A stretch of 64,000 nt of DNA, taken from positions 1 through 64,000 of the forward strand of contig RGDM01000009.1 of assembly GCA_009918675.1 (NCBI GenBank), given 5' to 3'. The DNA comes from a bacterium. Its GTDB lineage: Bacteria; Bdellovibrionota_B; Oligoflexia; Silvanigrellales; Silvanigrellaceae. Below the pieces are notes generated by a model that saw only the letters and a program-made list of their open reading frames with translations, made no database searches and was not told where the DNA came from. Of this stretch, positions 44,908-53,935 are shown one piece after another (within the stretch, counting starts at the first letter, position 1; each line of letters starts with the position of its first letter). Position numbers and translations under genes: made by a program.

Positions 44908-45854
44908 ACTCGCGCACTTCCCGACACACTGTGCATGACTTTCGCTGTGTTTTGCGGTGTCTGTGCAGCCACTGGAACTGTCGCTAATGCGGCCGACGGA
45001 CGCACAACATTTTTGAGAATTCCAAGCATCTCAAGCGTGCGGATCATGATCCAGGTTTGATCAAATTGCCACCAGCGCCAGCCATGCCGAGCCAAGCGTG
45101 GTTGAGCATGGTGATTGTTGTGCCAGCCCTCGCCAAACGCAAGCAGACCGATCACAGCGTTGTTTTTGGAATTATCGGCAATCTTGTTTGCGTTATCACC
45201 CCAAAAGTGCGCCACTGAATTTACACACCATGTGACGTGATACATGGCAATCATCCGCAGGAATATTCCCCAAATCGTCATGCTCAATGCCGTGTGAGTA
45301 TCGAATGCGCCAGGTGTGTGGCCAAATACCGTCCCGCCCAAAAGGAACAAAGAAATTCCGAGCACGAACTGCAGCTGAATCATGTTTTTTTCAAGAAACA
45401 TAAGAAAGGGCCGCTTCACAAGGTCCGGAGCGTAGTGTTTGTATTCTTCAAAATCGGCAATGTCGCAGCGCAAGTTCACAAGCCAACCCGCGTGAGCATG
45501 CCAAAACCCTTTGGTGATGTCATGCGGATCGCGGGGTGTGTCAGAATAGGCATGGTGAATGCGATGTGTGCCAACCCAATTGATAGGTCCGCCCTGGCAA
45601 GCAAGCGTTCCACACAGCGCAGTAAAATTTTCAAGCCAACGCGGCGCCGTAAAACCATGGTGGGTGAGCAGGCGGTGAAAACAAAATGTGATGCCAAACA
45701 TTCCCGTCACATAGTAGAGAATTCCAAAAGTCCAGAGCCCTTCGATTGAAAAATACGGAACTGCACCCACCAGGGCGATCAGGTGCACCGCACCAATCCA
45801 AAGAACGTTGCGCCAGGAAAATTGTGTTTGTTGCCAGGATGCTCTTAGCTTCAT
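44871..45854 (-). CDS. Membrane fatty-acid desaturase (acyl-CoA delta-9 type)
   Basis: A 327-residue integral-membrane di-iron enzyme with the three His boxes of the stearoyl-CoA desaturase family: HRLLTHH, HRIHH and HNNHH. Four hydrophobic segments lie between them. It introduces a double bond into fatty acyl chains and so adjusts membrane fluidity. ATG at 45854 has GAGG 5 bases upstream; the frame is open 13 codons further. A C-terminal tail of about 60 residues after the last His box is Ala/Val-rich and not part of the core. Being next to a two-component system, it could be its target, but this is guesswork. Confidence 0.93.
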   Translation of the reverse strand: MKLRASWQQTQFSWRNVLWIGAVHLIALVGAVPYFSIEGLWTFGILYYVTGMFGITFCFHRLLTHHGFTAPRWLENFTALCGTLACQGGPINWVGTHRIHHAYSDTPRDPHDITKGFWHAHAGWLVNLRCDIADFEEYKHYAPDLVKRPFLMFLEKNMIQLQFVLGISLFLLGGTVFGHTPGAFDTHTALSMTIWGIFLRMIAMYHVTWCVNSVAHFWGDNANKIADNSKNNAVIGLLAFGEGWHNNHHAQPRLARHGWRWWQFDQTWIMIRTLEMLGILKNVVRPSAALATVPVAAQTPQNTAKVMHSVSGSARVQDALPGVGLYK

Positions 45855-46013
45855 ACGAACCTCATTCCGCTCACTGTGTCGAAGTGCAGACACAATCCCA
45901 GGCGTCCGCTCTCTTTCCTCTTATATTTTGAGTCGGCACAAGCTTCCGCAGGGCAATGTAAAAGAATTGTAAAGGAGTAAAGATTGAGCATTTTGAGGTT
46001 TTTTGTCTTTGGA

Positions 46014-46043
46014 AATAAAAAAACCGCCAAGTGACCTTGGCGG
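46014..46043 (-). terminator. Intrinsic terminator of the large lipoprotein gene
   Basis: CCGCCAAG at 46024-46031 pairs with CTTGGCGG at 46036-46043 around a TGAC loop. On the minus strand the stem is followed by an uninterrupted T-run (46023 downward). It lies about 50 bases beyond the stop of the gene at 46092. Confidence 0.92.
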
Positions 46044-46091
46044 CGGAGCTCTCTCACGCCGCAGAACTTTCTTAATTCTGCGAGCGAAACT

Positions 46092-47657
46092 TTATTTCAA
46101 CTTCTTGCCCTTGATGGCCGCAAGAGCTGGAGGAGCAATGAACTTTGAGTCGGTGATGGCAATCAACTCATAGCCCGCGGTTCCACCAATACCCGCACCG
46201 GTGTCAATGGCGTAGTTGCCATTCGCGTCTTGCTTAAAGCATTGACGGGTCACTGAGGTTCCAGTTTGTTGTGTCACGTAAGTTACAGCCAAGGTGGCAT
46301 CTGCGAGGCCTGGTTTTTTCCAGTTTCCAATTCGACCTGACTGGAATCCATAGTCAAAGCCAGTGAGCGGATTGGAAGTCTCGCCATTGCCAATGTAAAA
46401 GAACGGATGATACCAACCATTGGGCTTCAACTCTGTGCTCTCTTTCAGCGCTTTGCGAATACTCGTGTCTTTCACCGCACCGCTCACCGAGCACCCCTTC
46501 AAAACACCGCTGCTGTCTTTTTCGATCTTAAAGACAAATCCGCGCGCGGCCTCATTTAGGTTACCACCTGGGTTACGCCAATAGCTTAAGGTTCCCGTGG
46601 TGTCGGTTTGGTTCATATCAAACTCAACCAAGCCAATGCCATCAACAGTCGAGTTGCCCGCGTTGTCTTGCAAGTCTGCAAAATTCACCCGGCCATTGTC
46701 GTCAAAAAGTGTTGTGTAAGAAGGATCAAAACGCGCGCGACGCACCGACGCCTTAATCTTCTGCACTCCGCCTTCGCTAGAGCGTGCGTATTCGAGGCTC
46801 ACGACGTGGGTTTTGCCAGAAGCATTTGCCGGAGCATTTGCATCGCCCGTGCGCTTGATACGAATGACACCATTGTATGAGGTGTTGTCGCCGGTGCTTG
46901 CTGGGCTATGAAGAATAGTGACTTCATCCGTCTGCGAGCCTTTCGTTGTTGAGATTAATGTCTCAAAAACGGGCTTGCCGTCTTTATCGTCGATGCGTTT
47001 CAAAGTCACCGCATTAAAGGTTGGCGCATTGCCGTCCTTTGGCGCTTTTGCATTGAGCTCATCTTTGAGGTCAACGGTATCGCCAACATTTGTTGGTGCA
47101 GGCTTACCAGCCTTCTTTGCTTGACATGCCATCACCTGAGCACGATCGAGTGCCTGGTCGATCATGGCCTCAATTTCTTTCATTTCATCGCGGGCAAAAG
47201 AAACCATACACACTTCAGTTGAGCCCGATTTTGAGCTCAAACCGCTGGTTGTTCCCTTCAAGTTGCCGGATTGATCGCGCCAGCCGTAAATCATTTCCTG
47301 ATCAAACTCATAGCAGGTTTCACCCGATGGCAATGCGCGTTTTGCGCGCGCCTTGAGGTTTTGGAAGCAGTCATCAACACCGCCTTCCATAATTTTCTTT
47401 GCGTCATCACGCTTTTGCTTGAGATTCTCGCCAATGCTGCCTGTTTCATCCAAATTCATCCCGGCCAAATTCAACGAACTTGCAGAGGTTGATTTCGGAA
47501 ACGTTGGAATACTCAAACCATCGGGATAGCCAATGGCAAGTGCGTTGTTGATTGCATCAGACACAACTTCCTCAGCTGAGCTGCTTTTTTTCTTGCCACA
47601 CGACAGAACTGCAACACTCGACGCCAACCCTAAAATCAAAACAACATTCTTTTTCAC
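46092..47657 (-). CDS. Large lipoprotein of unknown function
   Basis: The 521-residue product starts at GTG (GAGGAGG 5 bases upstream) with a classic lipoprotein signal and lipobox VLSC (Cys20) followed by a Lys/Ser-rich tether. Seven further cysteines in the mature protein suggest disulfides. The C-terminal two thirds are rich in Asp/Asn/Gly/Thr and look like repeated beta strands. No family is recognised. It is monocistronic with its own terminator and is divergent from the pentapeptide-repeat gene. Confidence 0.8.
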   Translation of the reverse strand: MKKNVVLILGLASSVAVLSCGKKKSSSAEEVVSDAINNALAIGYPDGLSIPTFPKSTSASSLNLAGMNLDETGSIGENLKQKRDDAKKIMEGGVDDCFQNLKARAKRALPSGETCYEFDQEMIYGWRDQSGNLKGTTSGLSSKSGSTEVCMVSFARDEMKEIEAMIDQALDRAQVMACQAKKAGKPAPTNVGDTVDLKDELNAKAPKDGNAPTFNAVTLKRIDDKDGKPVFETLISTTKGSQTDEVTILHSPASTGDNTSYNGVIRIKRTGDANAPANASGKTHVVSLEYARSSEGGVQKIKASVRRARFDPSYTTLFDDNGRVNFADLQDNAGNSTVDGIGLVEFDMNQTDTTGTLSYWRNPGGNLNEAARGFVFKIEKDSSGVLKGCSVSGAVKDTSIRKALKESTELKPNGWYHPFFYIGNGETSNPLTGFDYGFQSGRIGNWKKPGLADATLAVTYVTQQTGTSVTRQCFKQDANGNYAIDTGAGIGGTAGYELIAITDSKFIAPPALAAIKGKKLK

Positions 47658-47864
47658 TGTAACCTCCTCACCGCATAACCATTCGAACGGTTCGCGGTTG
47701 AGTTTAACCCACTTGCATTTCCAGCGTGAGGCACAGAGAGTGAGAATTCTGACGTGTCAATGATACTGAGTGACACTGCAACTTTGCTGGAATATGAGAC
47801 AAAAAAGAATTCTTTTGTCTTACTGCTAAGACAAGAGCTATCACAAGCGAAACAGGAGTTTGAC

Positions 47865-48431
47865 ATGGAGGCAGCAGAAATTTCGGGAGAAATTTTCGAA
47901 GGACTCGACAACACCCCACTCATGACGAGCTTCTTTGAAAACTGCACCTTCCGACGCTGCAAATTTATTGGCCTTTCGTTGAAGAATTGCCGATTCGTCG
48001 AATGTGCTTTTGAAAATTGTGACCTCAGTGTTGCGAACCTGACAGGAAGCACCTTCCGCAATGTCCGCTTTATTGAATGCAAGGCGGTGGGTGTGAATTG
48101 GAGCCTGACCAGCGGAATCCACTCATCACAGTTTATCGCTTGCAAACTGAACGACACTTCGTTTGCCAAGCTCGATCTGCGTCATATTATATTTGAGCAA
48201 TGTCAGCTTGAGGGCAGCGATTTTCGCGAAACACGCCTCGACAAAGCTAAATTTCCAGAATCACGACTCGCCGGCGCACAATTCAACAAAACGAATTTGC
48301 TCGAGGCCGACTTCTCACATGCGCATGATTATTTCTTTGATCCGCGCAACAACAAGCTAAAGAATACAAAAGTTTCTTTACCCGAAGCCATTGGCCTGCT
48401 TGAAGTTCTAGGGGCAACTCTGACGAATTAA
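47865..48431 (+). CDS. Pentapeptide-repeat protein
   Basis: A 188-residue protein built of tandem A(D/N)LXX-like pentapeptides, for example FENCTFRRCKF, LKNCRFVECAFENCDL and LEGSDFRETRLDKAKF. These fold as a right-handed quadrilateral beta-helix of the Qnr/McbG type. The centre of each repeat is often Phe or Leu, with Cys frequent in the stacking position. Some relatives protect DNA gyrase, but most are of unknown function. ATG at 47865 has CAGGAG 6 bases upstream; the frame is open 37 codons before it. Confidence 0.88.
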   Translation: MEAAEISGEIFEGLDNTPLMTSFFENCTFRRCKFIGLSLKNCRFVECAFENCDLSVANLTGSTFRNVRFIECKAVGVNWSLTSGIHSSQFIACKLNDTSFAKLDLRHIIFEQCQLEGSDFRETRLDKAKFPESRLAGAQFNKTNLLEADFSHAHDYFFDPRNNKLKNTKVSLPEAIGLLEVLGATLTN

Positions 48432-48499
48432 TCAATGCAGTTGATATCACAATTCGTTCTTAGATGATCTTGTCGTTCATTCACTCTGCGGGAGCTCTC

Positions 48500-49216
48500 G
48501 TGAAAACACTTGGCATCATTGGTGGGGTCAGCTGGCATTCGAGCGCAGAATATTACCGACAACTCAATCTATCCATCACCCGCCTGCGCGGACAACGCCA
48601 CAGTGCCCGAGTTGTTTTGAGTAGTCTCAACTTCGCAGACCTCCTATCCTGGCAGAGGGATCCCAACACTCATCAGCTTCAACGTGGATTCCTGGCCGAA
48701 GGCGAAAAGCTTCAGGCTGCTGGATGCGACGCATTCATCATTGCTTCTCACACACTGAGTTGGCTCGGCGAAAGCATTGAAAGCAAGATTGGTCTGAAAC
48801 ACATTAGTCTCTACGACGCGCTTTTCGCCAAACTCCACAGTCTCGGCGTGCGCCGGGTTGGCCTCACCGGTACACGCGACACTCTCAGTGCACCGCGCTA
48901 TCGCGATTCCTATGAACGCGCAGGATTCGAGGTCATTATCCCCGACGAACCACACTTCACCCGCACAGCGACAATCGTCTACAAAGAACTCGTCAATGGA
49001 ATTTTTCAAGAGAAAAGCAAAGAAGAGTTCGACCAATGTATTGCACATCTCGTTGCAAAAAAGGCAGATGCTGTGGTGCTCGGCTGCACAGAAATTGGCT
49101 TGCTTGTCCGTGAGCGCGAATGGCCATCAAGCGCATCTGCAGATGCAGCACGGGTTCCACTTGTCGACCTCATCGACACCCATGTCAGTGCGTGCGCTGC
49201 ATGGATGCTTCAATAG
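48500..49216 (+). CDS. Asp/Glu racemase family protein lacking the first catalytic cysteine
   Basis: A 238-residue protein of the aspartate/glutamate racemase superfamily (COG1794-like): IGGVSWHSSAEYY at the N-terminus and the second catalytic motif LGCTEIGLL (Cys196). The first motif, usually C-N/T-T, reads IASHTLSW (Ser83-His84), so one of the two acid/base cysteines is missing. GTG at 48500 has GGGAG 5 bases upstream; an ATG at 48464 would add 12 residues. It may be a one-sided enzyme such as a lyase or hydrolase, or an inactive paralogue. Its end overlaps the convergent ferredoxin gene by 32 bases. Confidence 0.85.
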   Translation: MKTLGIIGGVSWHSSAEYYRQLNLSITRLRGQRHSARVVLSSLNFADLLSWQRDPNTHQLQRGFLAEGEKLQAAGCDAFIIASHTLSWLGESIESKIGLKHISLYDALFAKLHSLGVRRVGLTGTRDTLSAPRYRDSYERAGFEVIIPDEPHFTRTATIVYKELVNGIFQEKSKEEFDQCIAHLVAKKADAVVLGCTEIGLLVREREWPSSASADAARVPLVDLIDTHVSACAAWMLQ

Positions 49217-49502
49217 CGGAAAGAATTTCGGGAATGTTCTCAATAGATACGGCTTGAAATCTGAGTTGAAGGGGATAAACACTGAGAGTAATGCCGTCTT
49301 TGCTGCAAAAGCCCTGGCACAAACTGCGGTTCACCCACACACGCAAACCGCGTTCTGCTCCCCAACGAAACACAGCTTTTTGCATGAACTTGAAAAATTC
49401 GTTGCCGCGCTCTGTTCCACAACTCGGAAGAGGCTCGTGCGCGGCACGTTCGTTGACACACACAAAGAATTGGAGGTCGCAGGAGGCATCGATGCGCTTC
49501 AA
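49185..49502 (-). CDS. Thioredoxin-fold [2Fe-2S] ferredoxin
   Basis: A 105-residue protein with four cysteines in the pattern of the thioredoxin-like [2Fe-2S] ferredoxins: FFVCVNER, then PSCGTERG, and later NRSLCQGFCSKDG, followed by a strand like VYPLQLRFQAV. It is probably a cytoplasmic electron carrier. The start is a TTG overlapping the tpiA stop (TTGA); no ATG is available. It is the last gene of a pgk-tpiA-ferredoxin unit, an uncommon neighbour for glycolytic genes. Confidence 0.8.
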   Translation of the reverse strand: MKRIDASCDLQFFVCVNERAAHEPLPSCGTERGNEFFKFMQKAVFRWGAERGLRVWVNRSLCQGFCSKDGITLSVYPLQLRFQAVSIENIPEILSAIEASMQRTH

Positions 49503-50293
49503 GCGTTTCGAACTCCACGCAACACCAGCTGAGCAAAGTCGTCGGGCTTAAGGCTTGCACCACCCACCAGCGCGCCATCGATATCTGGCATGCTCATCAG
49601 TTCATCGACATTTTGCAGAGTCACGCTCCCGCCGTATTGAATCCGCAAGCGCTGTGCGATGTCGTTGCCGAAATAATTGATCAACCAGCCGCGAATAAAC
49701 GCATGTGCCTCTTGTGCTTGCCCAGAGGTTGCAGCTCGCCCCGTTCCAATCGCCCACACCGGCTCGTAGGCGAATGTGAGAAGTGGACGTTCGGGATCCG
49801 AGCCCAGCGCTGCCGACCAGTTTTTGATTCCTGTCGCAGCCAAGCCCTGCTCAAGTTGCTCTTGCAGCACTTCGCGCCAGCGCCCCGAATCGCGCTCAGC
49901 AAGTGTTTCACCAATGCACAAAATTGCTTGCAATCCAGCACCCAACAATGCCGCAACCCGCTGACCCGCCGTTGTGTTGGTTTCGCCACACATTTGCCTG
50001 CGTTCGCTGTGGGCCACCAAACTTCCACTCACGTCCACACTTTTGAGCATGGCCGTAGAGAGCTCACCAGTGAAAGCTCCCGAAGCAGCCCAATGGCAGT
50101 TTTGCGCAAACCATTGCAATCCACGGTAGCGGGTGGTGAGTCCGGGGATCAGCACAGCCGCAGCTGCAAGACCCACGTCTGCGTTTTTTACCGCTGCAAC
50201 AGCGGGTGCAAAGACTTCACAAAAAGCTTGCGCCTCTTGCGGAAGTTTGTTCATTTTCCAATTGCCAACAAAGATTTTCCGACGGTGCGTCAT
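49499..50293 (-). CDS. tpiA: Triosephosphate isomerase
   Basis: A 264-residue TIM-barrel enzyme that interconverts glyceraldehyde-3-phosphate and dihydroxyacetone phosphate. GNWKMN (Lys13), the catalytic His in AHSERR, the catalytic Glu in YEPVWAIGTG and the phosphate-binding GGSV are present. The usual GHSERR reads AHSERR, a mild change. The ATG overlaps the pgk stop (ATGA), so both are one operon. No gap gene is adjacent. Confidence 0.97.
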   Translation of the reverse strand: MTHRRKIFVGNWKMNKLPQEAQAFCEVFAPAVAAVKNADVGLAAAAVLIPGLTTRYRGLQWFAQNCHWAASGAFTGELSTAMLKSVDVSGSLVAHSERRQMCGETNTTAGQRVAALLGAGLQAILCIGETLAERDSGRWREVLQEQLEQGLAATGIKNWSAALGSDPERPLLTFAYEPVWAIGTGRAATSGQAQEAHAFIRGWLINYFGNDIAQRLRIQYGGSVTLQNVDELMSMPDIDGALVGGASLKPDDFAQLVLRGVRNA

Positions 50294-51501
50294 AGTGCAG
50301 CCCTCAAAACTTTAATTCCTGGCAGTTCCTTGCCTTCAAGAAGTTCCATGCTTGCGCCACCGCCCGTGGAAACATGCGAAACCTTTTCTGCCAAACCAAA
50401 CGCCGTGATTGCAGCTGCGGAATCGCCGCCACCAACAATAGTCGCGCCGGGGCACTGGGTGAGAGCCTCTGCTACTCCACGCGATCCTGATGCAAATGCA
50501 TCCCACTCAAACACGCCCATCGGGCCATTCCAAACCACCACTTTTGAATTGCGAATAACATCTGCAAACAGGGCAACGGTTTTGGGTCCAATATCGAGGC
50601 CCATCAAATGGTCAGGAATGTCGGCGGTGCTGCATTGGATCGCCGGTGTGCCTTCAGCAAATTCACTTGCACAGAGATGATCAATCGGCAGAATAATTTT
50701 CACTTTGCGAGCTTCTGCTGCTTTGAGAATTTCACCGACAAGCGACATTTTGTCTTCTTCAACACGCGACTTACCGACTGTGTGACCCATGTAGCGAAGG
50801 AAAGTGTAGGCCATCGCACCGCCGATAATCATGTTATTGGCAATCGCGGTGAACTTTTGCAGAATTGCAATTTTATCAGACACCTTCGCTCCACCAAAAA
50901 TCGCCGTCACTGGCGCTTGTGGATTGCGGAACGCTCCTTCAAGGAAGTCAATTTCTTTCTGAACCAAGAAGCCAGCAGCGCGGCGCTCGAGTGGGAATTC
51001 CTCAGCCACAGCAACCATCGAAGCATCGGCCCGGTGACATGTTCCAAACGCGTCGTTCACATAAAAATCCATGCCCTTGGCAAGAATCTTAGCAAACTCC
51101 TTGTCGCCTTTTTGCTCTTGTTTGTGGAAGCGGAGATTTTCAAGAAGAATAAGCTGTTTGCTATCAAGCTGCTGGACGATACGTTCAAAACCGTCGGTCA
51201 GATAATCGCCACACAGCAAAACTTCCTTGCCCAAATGAGCAGCAAGTTTTTCGCCCACAGGAGCCAAGCTGAATTCCTTTTCGTAGCCATCACCTTTCGG
51301 GCGACCCAAGTGCGAGCACATCACCAGCCGGCAGCCTTTGTCGAGCAACCATTTGATGGCGGGCAGAGCTGCGGTGATGCGGGTTTCGTCCGTGACAACG
51401 CCATTTTTCAGAGGCACGTTGAGGTCCAGGCGCAAAAACACGACAGGACGGTTGTACTCCGAGAAATTGAGGTCCGTAAGGGTTCTCAGTCTGGCTGCCA
51501 T
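50290..51501 (-). CDS. pgk: Phosphoglycerate kinase
   Basis: A 403-residue glycolytic kinase making ATP from 1,3-bisphosphoglycerate. Visible are the N-terminal RLDLNVPL, the SHLGRPKG motif, FGGAKVSDK in the hinge region and the C-terminal nucleotide site GGGDSAAA plus STGGGASME. ATG at 51501 has AAGGAG 10 bases upstream and gives the normal length; the open frame upstream (42 codons) is not supported. It heads the minus-strand pgk-tpiA-ferredoxin operon and is divergent from manC. Confidence 0.98.
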   Translation of the reverse strand: MAARLRTLTDLNFSEYNRPVVFLRLDLNVPLKNGVVTDETRITAALPAIKWLLDKGCRLVMCSHLGRPKGDGYEKEFSLAPVGEKLAAHLGKEVLLCGDYLTDGFERIVQQLDSKQLILLENLRFHKQEQKGDKEFAKILAKGMDFYVNDAFGTCHRADASMVAVAEEFPLERRAAGFLVQKEIDFLEGAFRNPQAPVTAIFGGAKVSDKIAILQKFTAIANNMIIGGAMAYTFLRYMGHTVGKSRVEEDKMSLVGEILKAAEARKVKIILPIDHLCASEFAEGTPAIQCSTADIPDHLMGLDIGPKTVALFADVIRNSKVVVWNGPMGVFEWDAFASGSRGVAEALTQCPGATIVGGGDSAAAITAFGLAEKVSHVSTGGGASMELLEGKELPGIKVLRAAL

Positions 51502-51654
51502 CGGGGTGGGTCTCCTTGTGTCATGGAACGAAGTGGCGTTACTGCAGGCTGGGGATTCAACCGTGAAGGCAAGTCGCTTGTCAACAAGTTGAGAAAGATG
51601 TTTCCGTGTGACAATAATAGTCGTCACGTCACTTCAAACGCCCGAGGTTAACGC

Positions 51655-52782
51655 ATGCCCTCATCCGCAATCAAAAACGACCTCTTTGCAGGCGAAAACA
51701 TCTATTCAATCATCCTGTGCGGCGGCTCGGGGACTCGTCTCTGGCCACTATCGCGCAAACAGCGCCCCAAACAATTTCTAGCTCTGGGCGGCAACGGGGG
51801 CACCCTTCTGCAAACTTCCATTGAGCGTGTCAAAAACATTTCCTCGCAAAAGAAACGCTGGCTTGTTACGGCTGCAGATCAAGAACCCCTGGCCCGTGAG
51901 CAAACATCCCAACTCGTCGCAAAGGTCATTTCCGAGCCTCAGCCACGCAACACCGCGGCCGCGGTCGCACTTTCGGCCTGGCAGCTCATGCAACAAGACC
52001 CCGACTCGGTGATGCTGGTTCTTTCAAGCGATCACTCCATCCAAAATGTCCGCTCCTTTGAACAAACGGTTTCCGATGCCGTGCAGCTTGCAAAGCAAAA
52101 CCTGTTTGTCACAGTTGGAATTCAACCCACCTACCCGGCCACCGGCTTTGGCTATATCGAATGGGGACTCCCACTCGACAAAAATGCGCAAATTCTTCCG
52201 GCAGCAAAATTCAATGAGACTCCGCAAGAGGCGGTTGGCTACAGTGTGCGAAGTTTCCGCGAAAAGCCAAATCAGGCGGCCGCAGAGCAATTTATTCGCA
52301 CCGGAAAATATCTTTGGAACGCGGGGATCTTCGTTTGGAAAACCCGCACATTTTGGAACGCCTTTTCACATATTCAGCCCGAAATGGCGAAAATCATCGA
52401 GAACATGACGACAAGCAGCATGGCCGACGACTATGCCCGACTTGAATCGCAACCCATTGACATCGCCTTTATTGAACAAACCAGCCATGTTGCTTGCGTA
52501 CCAGCACTTTTCGACTGGAATGACGTGGGAAGTTGGGCTGCGGTGCGGGAGTGTTTTGAACAAGACAACCATGGCAATAGTATTGCAGGCGACGCATTTG
52601 TCTCTGACACCAAGAACTCCGTCATTCATAGCAGCGGGCCGTTTGTCGCAACCATTGGTGTTGAAAACCTGGTTATTGTGGCCACCCCCGACGCCGTGCT
52701 CGTGATGCCCACCTCGCGCAGCCAGGATGTAAAAAAGGTGATTGCGCATCTCGAAAGTCAAAAACGTTCGCAGCTTCTTTAA
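51655..52782 (+). CDS. manC: Mannose-1-phosphate guanylyltransferase
   Basis: A 375-residue nucleotidyltransferase forming GDP-mannose for surface polysaccharides. The pyrophosphorylase signature LCGGSGTRLWPLSR (21-34) with KQF at 39-41, the metal-site SSDH and FREKP are present. It is the short, single-domain form without a C-terminal phosphomannose isomerase. GAGG lies 7 bases upstream of the ATG. hemE follows 26 bases later and may be co-transcribed. Confidence 0.93.
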   Translation: MPSSAIKNDLFAGENIYSIILCGGSGTRLWPLSRKQRPKQFLALGGNGGTLLQTSIERVKNISSQKKRWLVTAADQEPLAREQTSQLVAKVISEPQPRNTAAAVALSAWQLMQQDPDSVMLVLSSDHSIQNVRSFEQTVSDAVQLAKQNLFVTVGIQPTYPATGFGYIEWGLPLDKNAQILPAAKFNETPQEAVGYSVRSFREKPNQAAAEQFIRTGKYLWNAGIFVWKTRTFWNAFSHIQPEMAKIIENMTTSSMADDYARLESQPIDIAFIEQTSHVACVPALFDWNDVGSWAAVRECFEQDNHGNSIAGDAFVSDTKNSVIHSSGPFVATIGVENLVIVATPDAVLVMPTSRSQDVKKVIAHLESQKRSQLL

Positions 52783-52808
52783 AGACCATCAAAAAGGACA
52801 ATCCACGG

Positions 52809-53879
52809 ATGACTCACACGCCGAATCAAAAGCCTTTATTGATGGCCGCACGCGGAGAACGCACTGCGCACACGCCACAGTGGTTGATGCGCCAGGCGGG
52901 CCGCTACCTCCCAGAATACCGCTCGATTCGTGCTCAGCACGACACCCTGACAATGTTCAAAACTCCGCGGATTGCCGCCGAGATCACCCTTCAACCGCTG
53001 CGGCGCTTTCCTGCCCTCGACGCAGCGATTGTCTATGCCGACATTCTTCTGATTCCCGATGCCCTGGGCCTGGGTCTACAGTTTTTGCAAGGTGAAGGCC
53101 CGGTCTTTAGTCACCCCATCCGCAGCGAAAGCGATGTTCAATGGCTTGAGGACCAGGCGTCAGACATCGCGGCGGTGATGAATAAACTCGATTATTTAAG
53201 CGAAACACTTGGCAAGGTCAAAGAACAACTCGCTCCTGAAGTCACCCTGATTGGCTTTGCCGGTGCGCCCTGGACGGTGGCAAGCTACATGCTTGAAGGA
53301 CACAGTGCGCGCGGAGAGTTCTTCACCTCAAAATTATTTATGCTCCAGCACCCAAGTTTATTCGAGCGGGTGATGACCGTTATCACCGATCTCACCATTG
53401 CCTACCTTGAACGCCAGGTGAGTGCCGGAGCCGAGGTCATTCAATTGTTCGAATCTTGGGGCGGTGCCCTCACTCCGGGCCAATACGCTCAATTCTGCGC
53501 GCCCTTTAGTGCTCGCATCGCAAAGGCCCTGCGCCCGCGCGTGCCGGTTATTCATTTCGTGGGTGAAAGCGCTGGAATTCTGCCCGAGGTTTTGAATATC
53601 GAGGCCGACGTTCTTGGTGTGGATTGGCGACAAGATCTTTCTCGGGTTGGCGAGAAAGCGCGCGGACATGTGCGCGCCTTACAGGGCAATCTCGATCCAC
53701 TTCTCCTTCATGCAAGTCAACGAGATCTGCAATCTGCGCTCGAAGGCCTTCTCGCAGCGGGCAGCAGGTTGAAAGATTTAGGTTACATCTTCAACCTGGG
53801 GCATGGAATTCGCCAAACCACCCCTGTTGAAAACGTTGCATTTGCTACAGACTTTGTGCGCAGATTCTCGACGAAATAA
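52809..53879 (+). CDS. hemE: Uroporphyrinogen decarboxylase
   Basis: A 356-residue cytoplasmic enzyme converting uroporphyrinogen III to coproporphyrinogen III in haem synthesis. It has the first signature WLMRQAGRYLPEYR, a conserved Asp in YADILLIPDALG, GFAGAPWTVASYMLEG and the FESWGG motif. The length is normal. No other haem gene lies in the window. The sugar transporter genes follow on the same strand after 56 bases without an obvious terminator. Confidence 0.98.
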   Translation: MTHTPNQKPLLMAARGERTAHTPQWLMRQAGRYLPEYRSIRAQHDTLTMFKTPRIAAEITLQPLRRFPALDAAIVYADILLIPDALGLGLQFLQGEGPVFSHPIRSESDVQWLEDQASDIAAVMNKLDYLSETLGKVKEQLAPEVTLIGFAGAPWTVASYMLEGHSARGEFFTSKLFMLQHPSLFERVMTVITDLTIAYLERQVSAGAEVIQLFESWGGALTPGQYAQFCAPFSARIAKALRPRVPVIHFVGESAGILPEVLNIEADVLGVDWRQDLSRVGEKARGHVRALQGNLDPLLLHASQRDLQSALEGLLAAGSRLKDLGYIFNLGHGIRQTTPVENVAFATDFVRRFSTK

Positions 53880-53935
53880 AATTTGTTTTCTATCTCTGAA
53901 TGGACGTGGTTTTCTTGAAGTGGAAAGGAGTCCCC

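Noticed and set aside
49613-51651. Two long plus-strand open frames (355 and 347 codons) antisense to tpiA and pgk
   Set aside because: They run opposite to strongly conserved glycolytic genes and their translations look like no protein family; they are codon-bias shadows.
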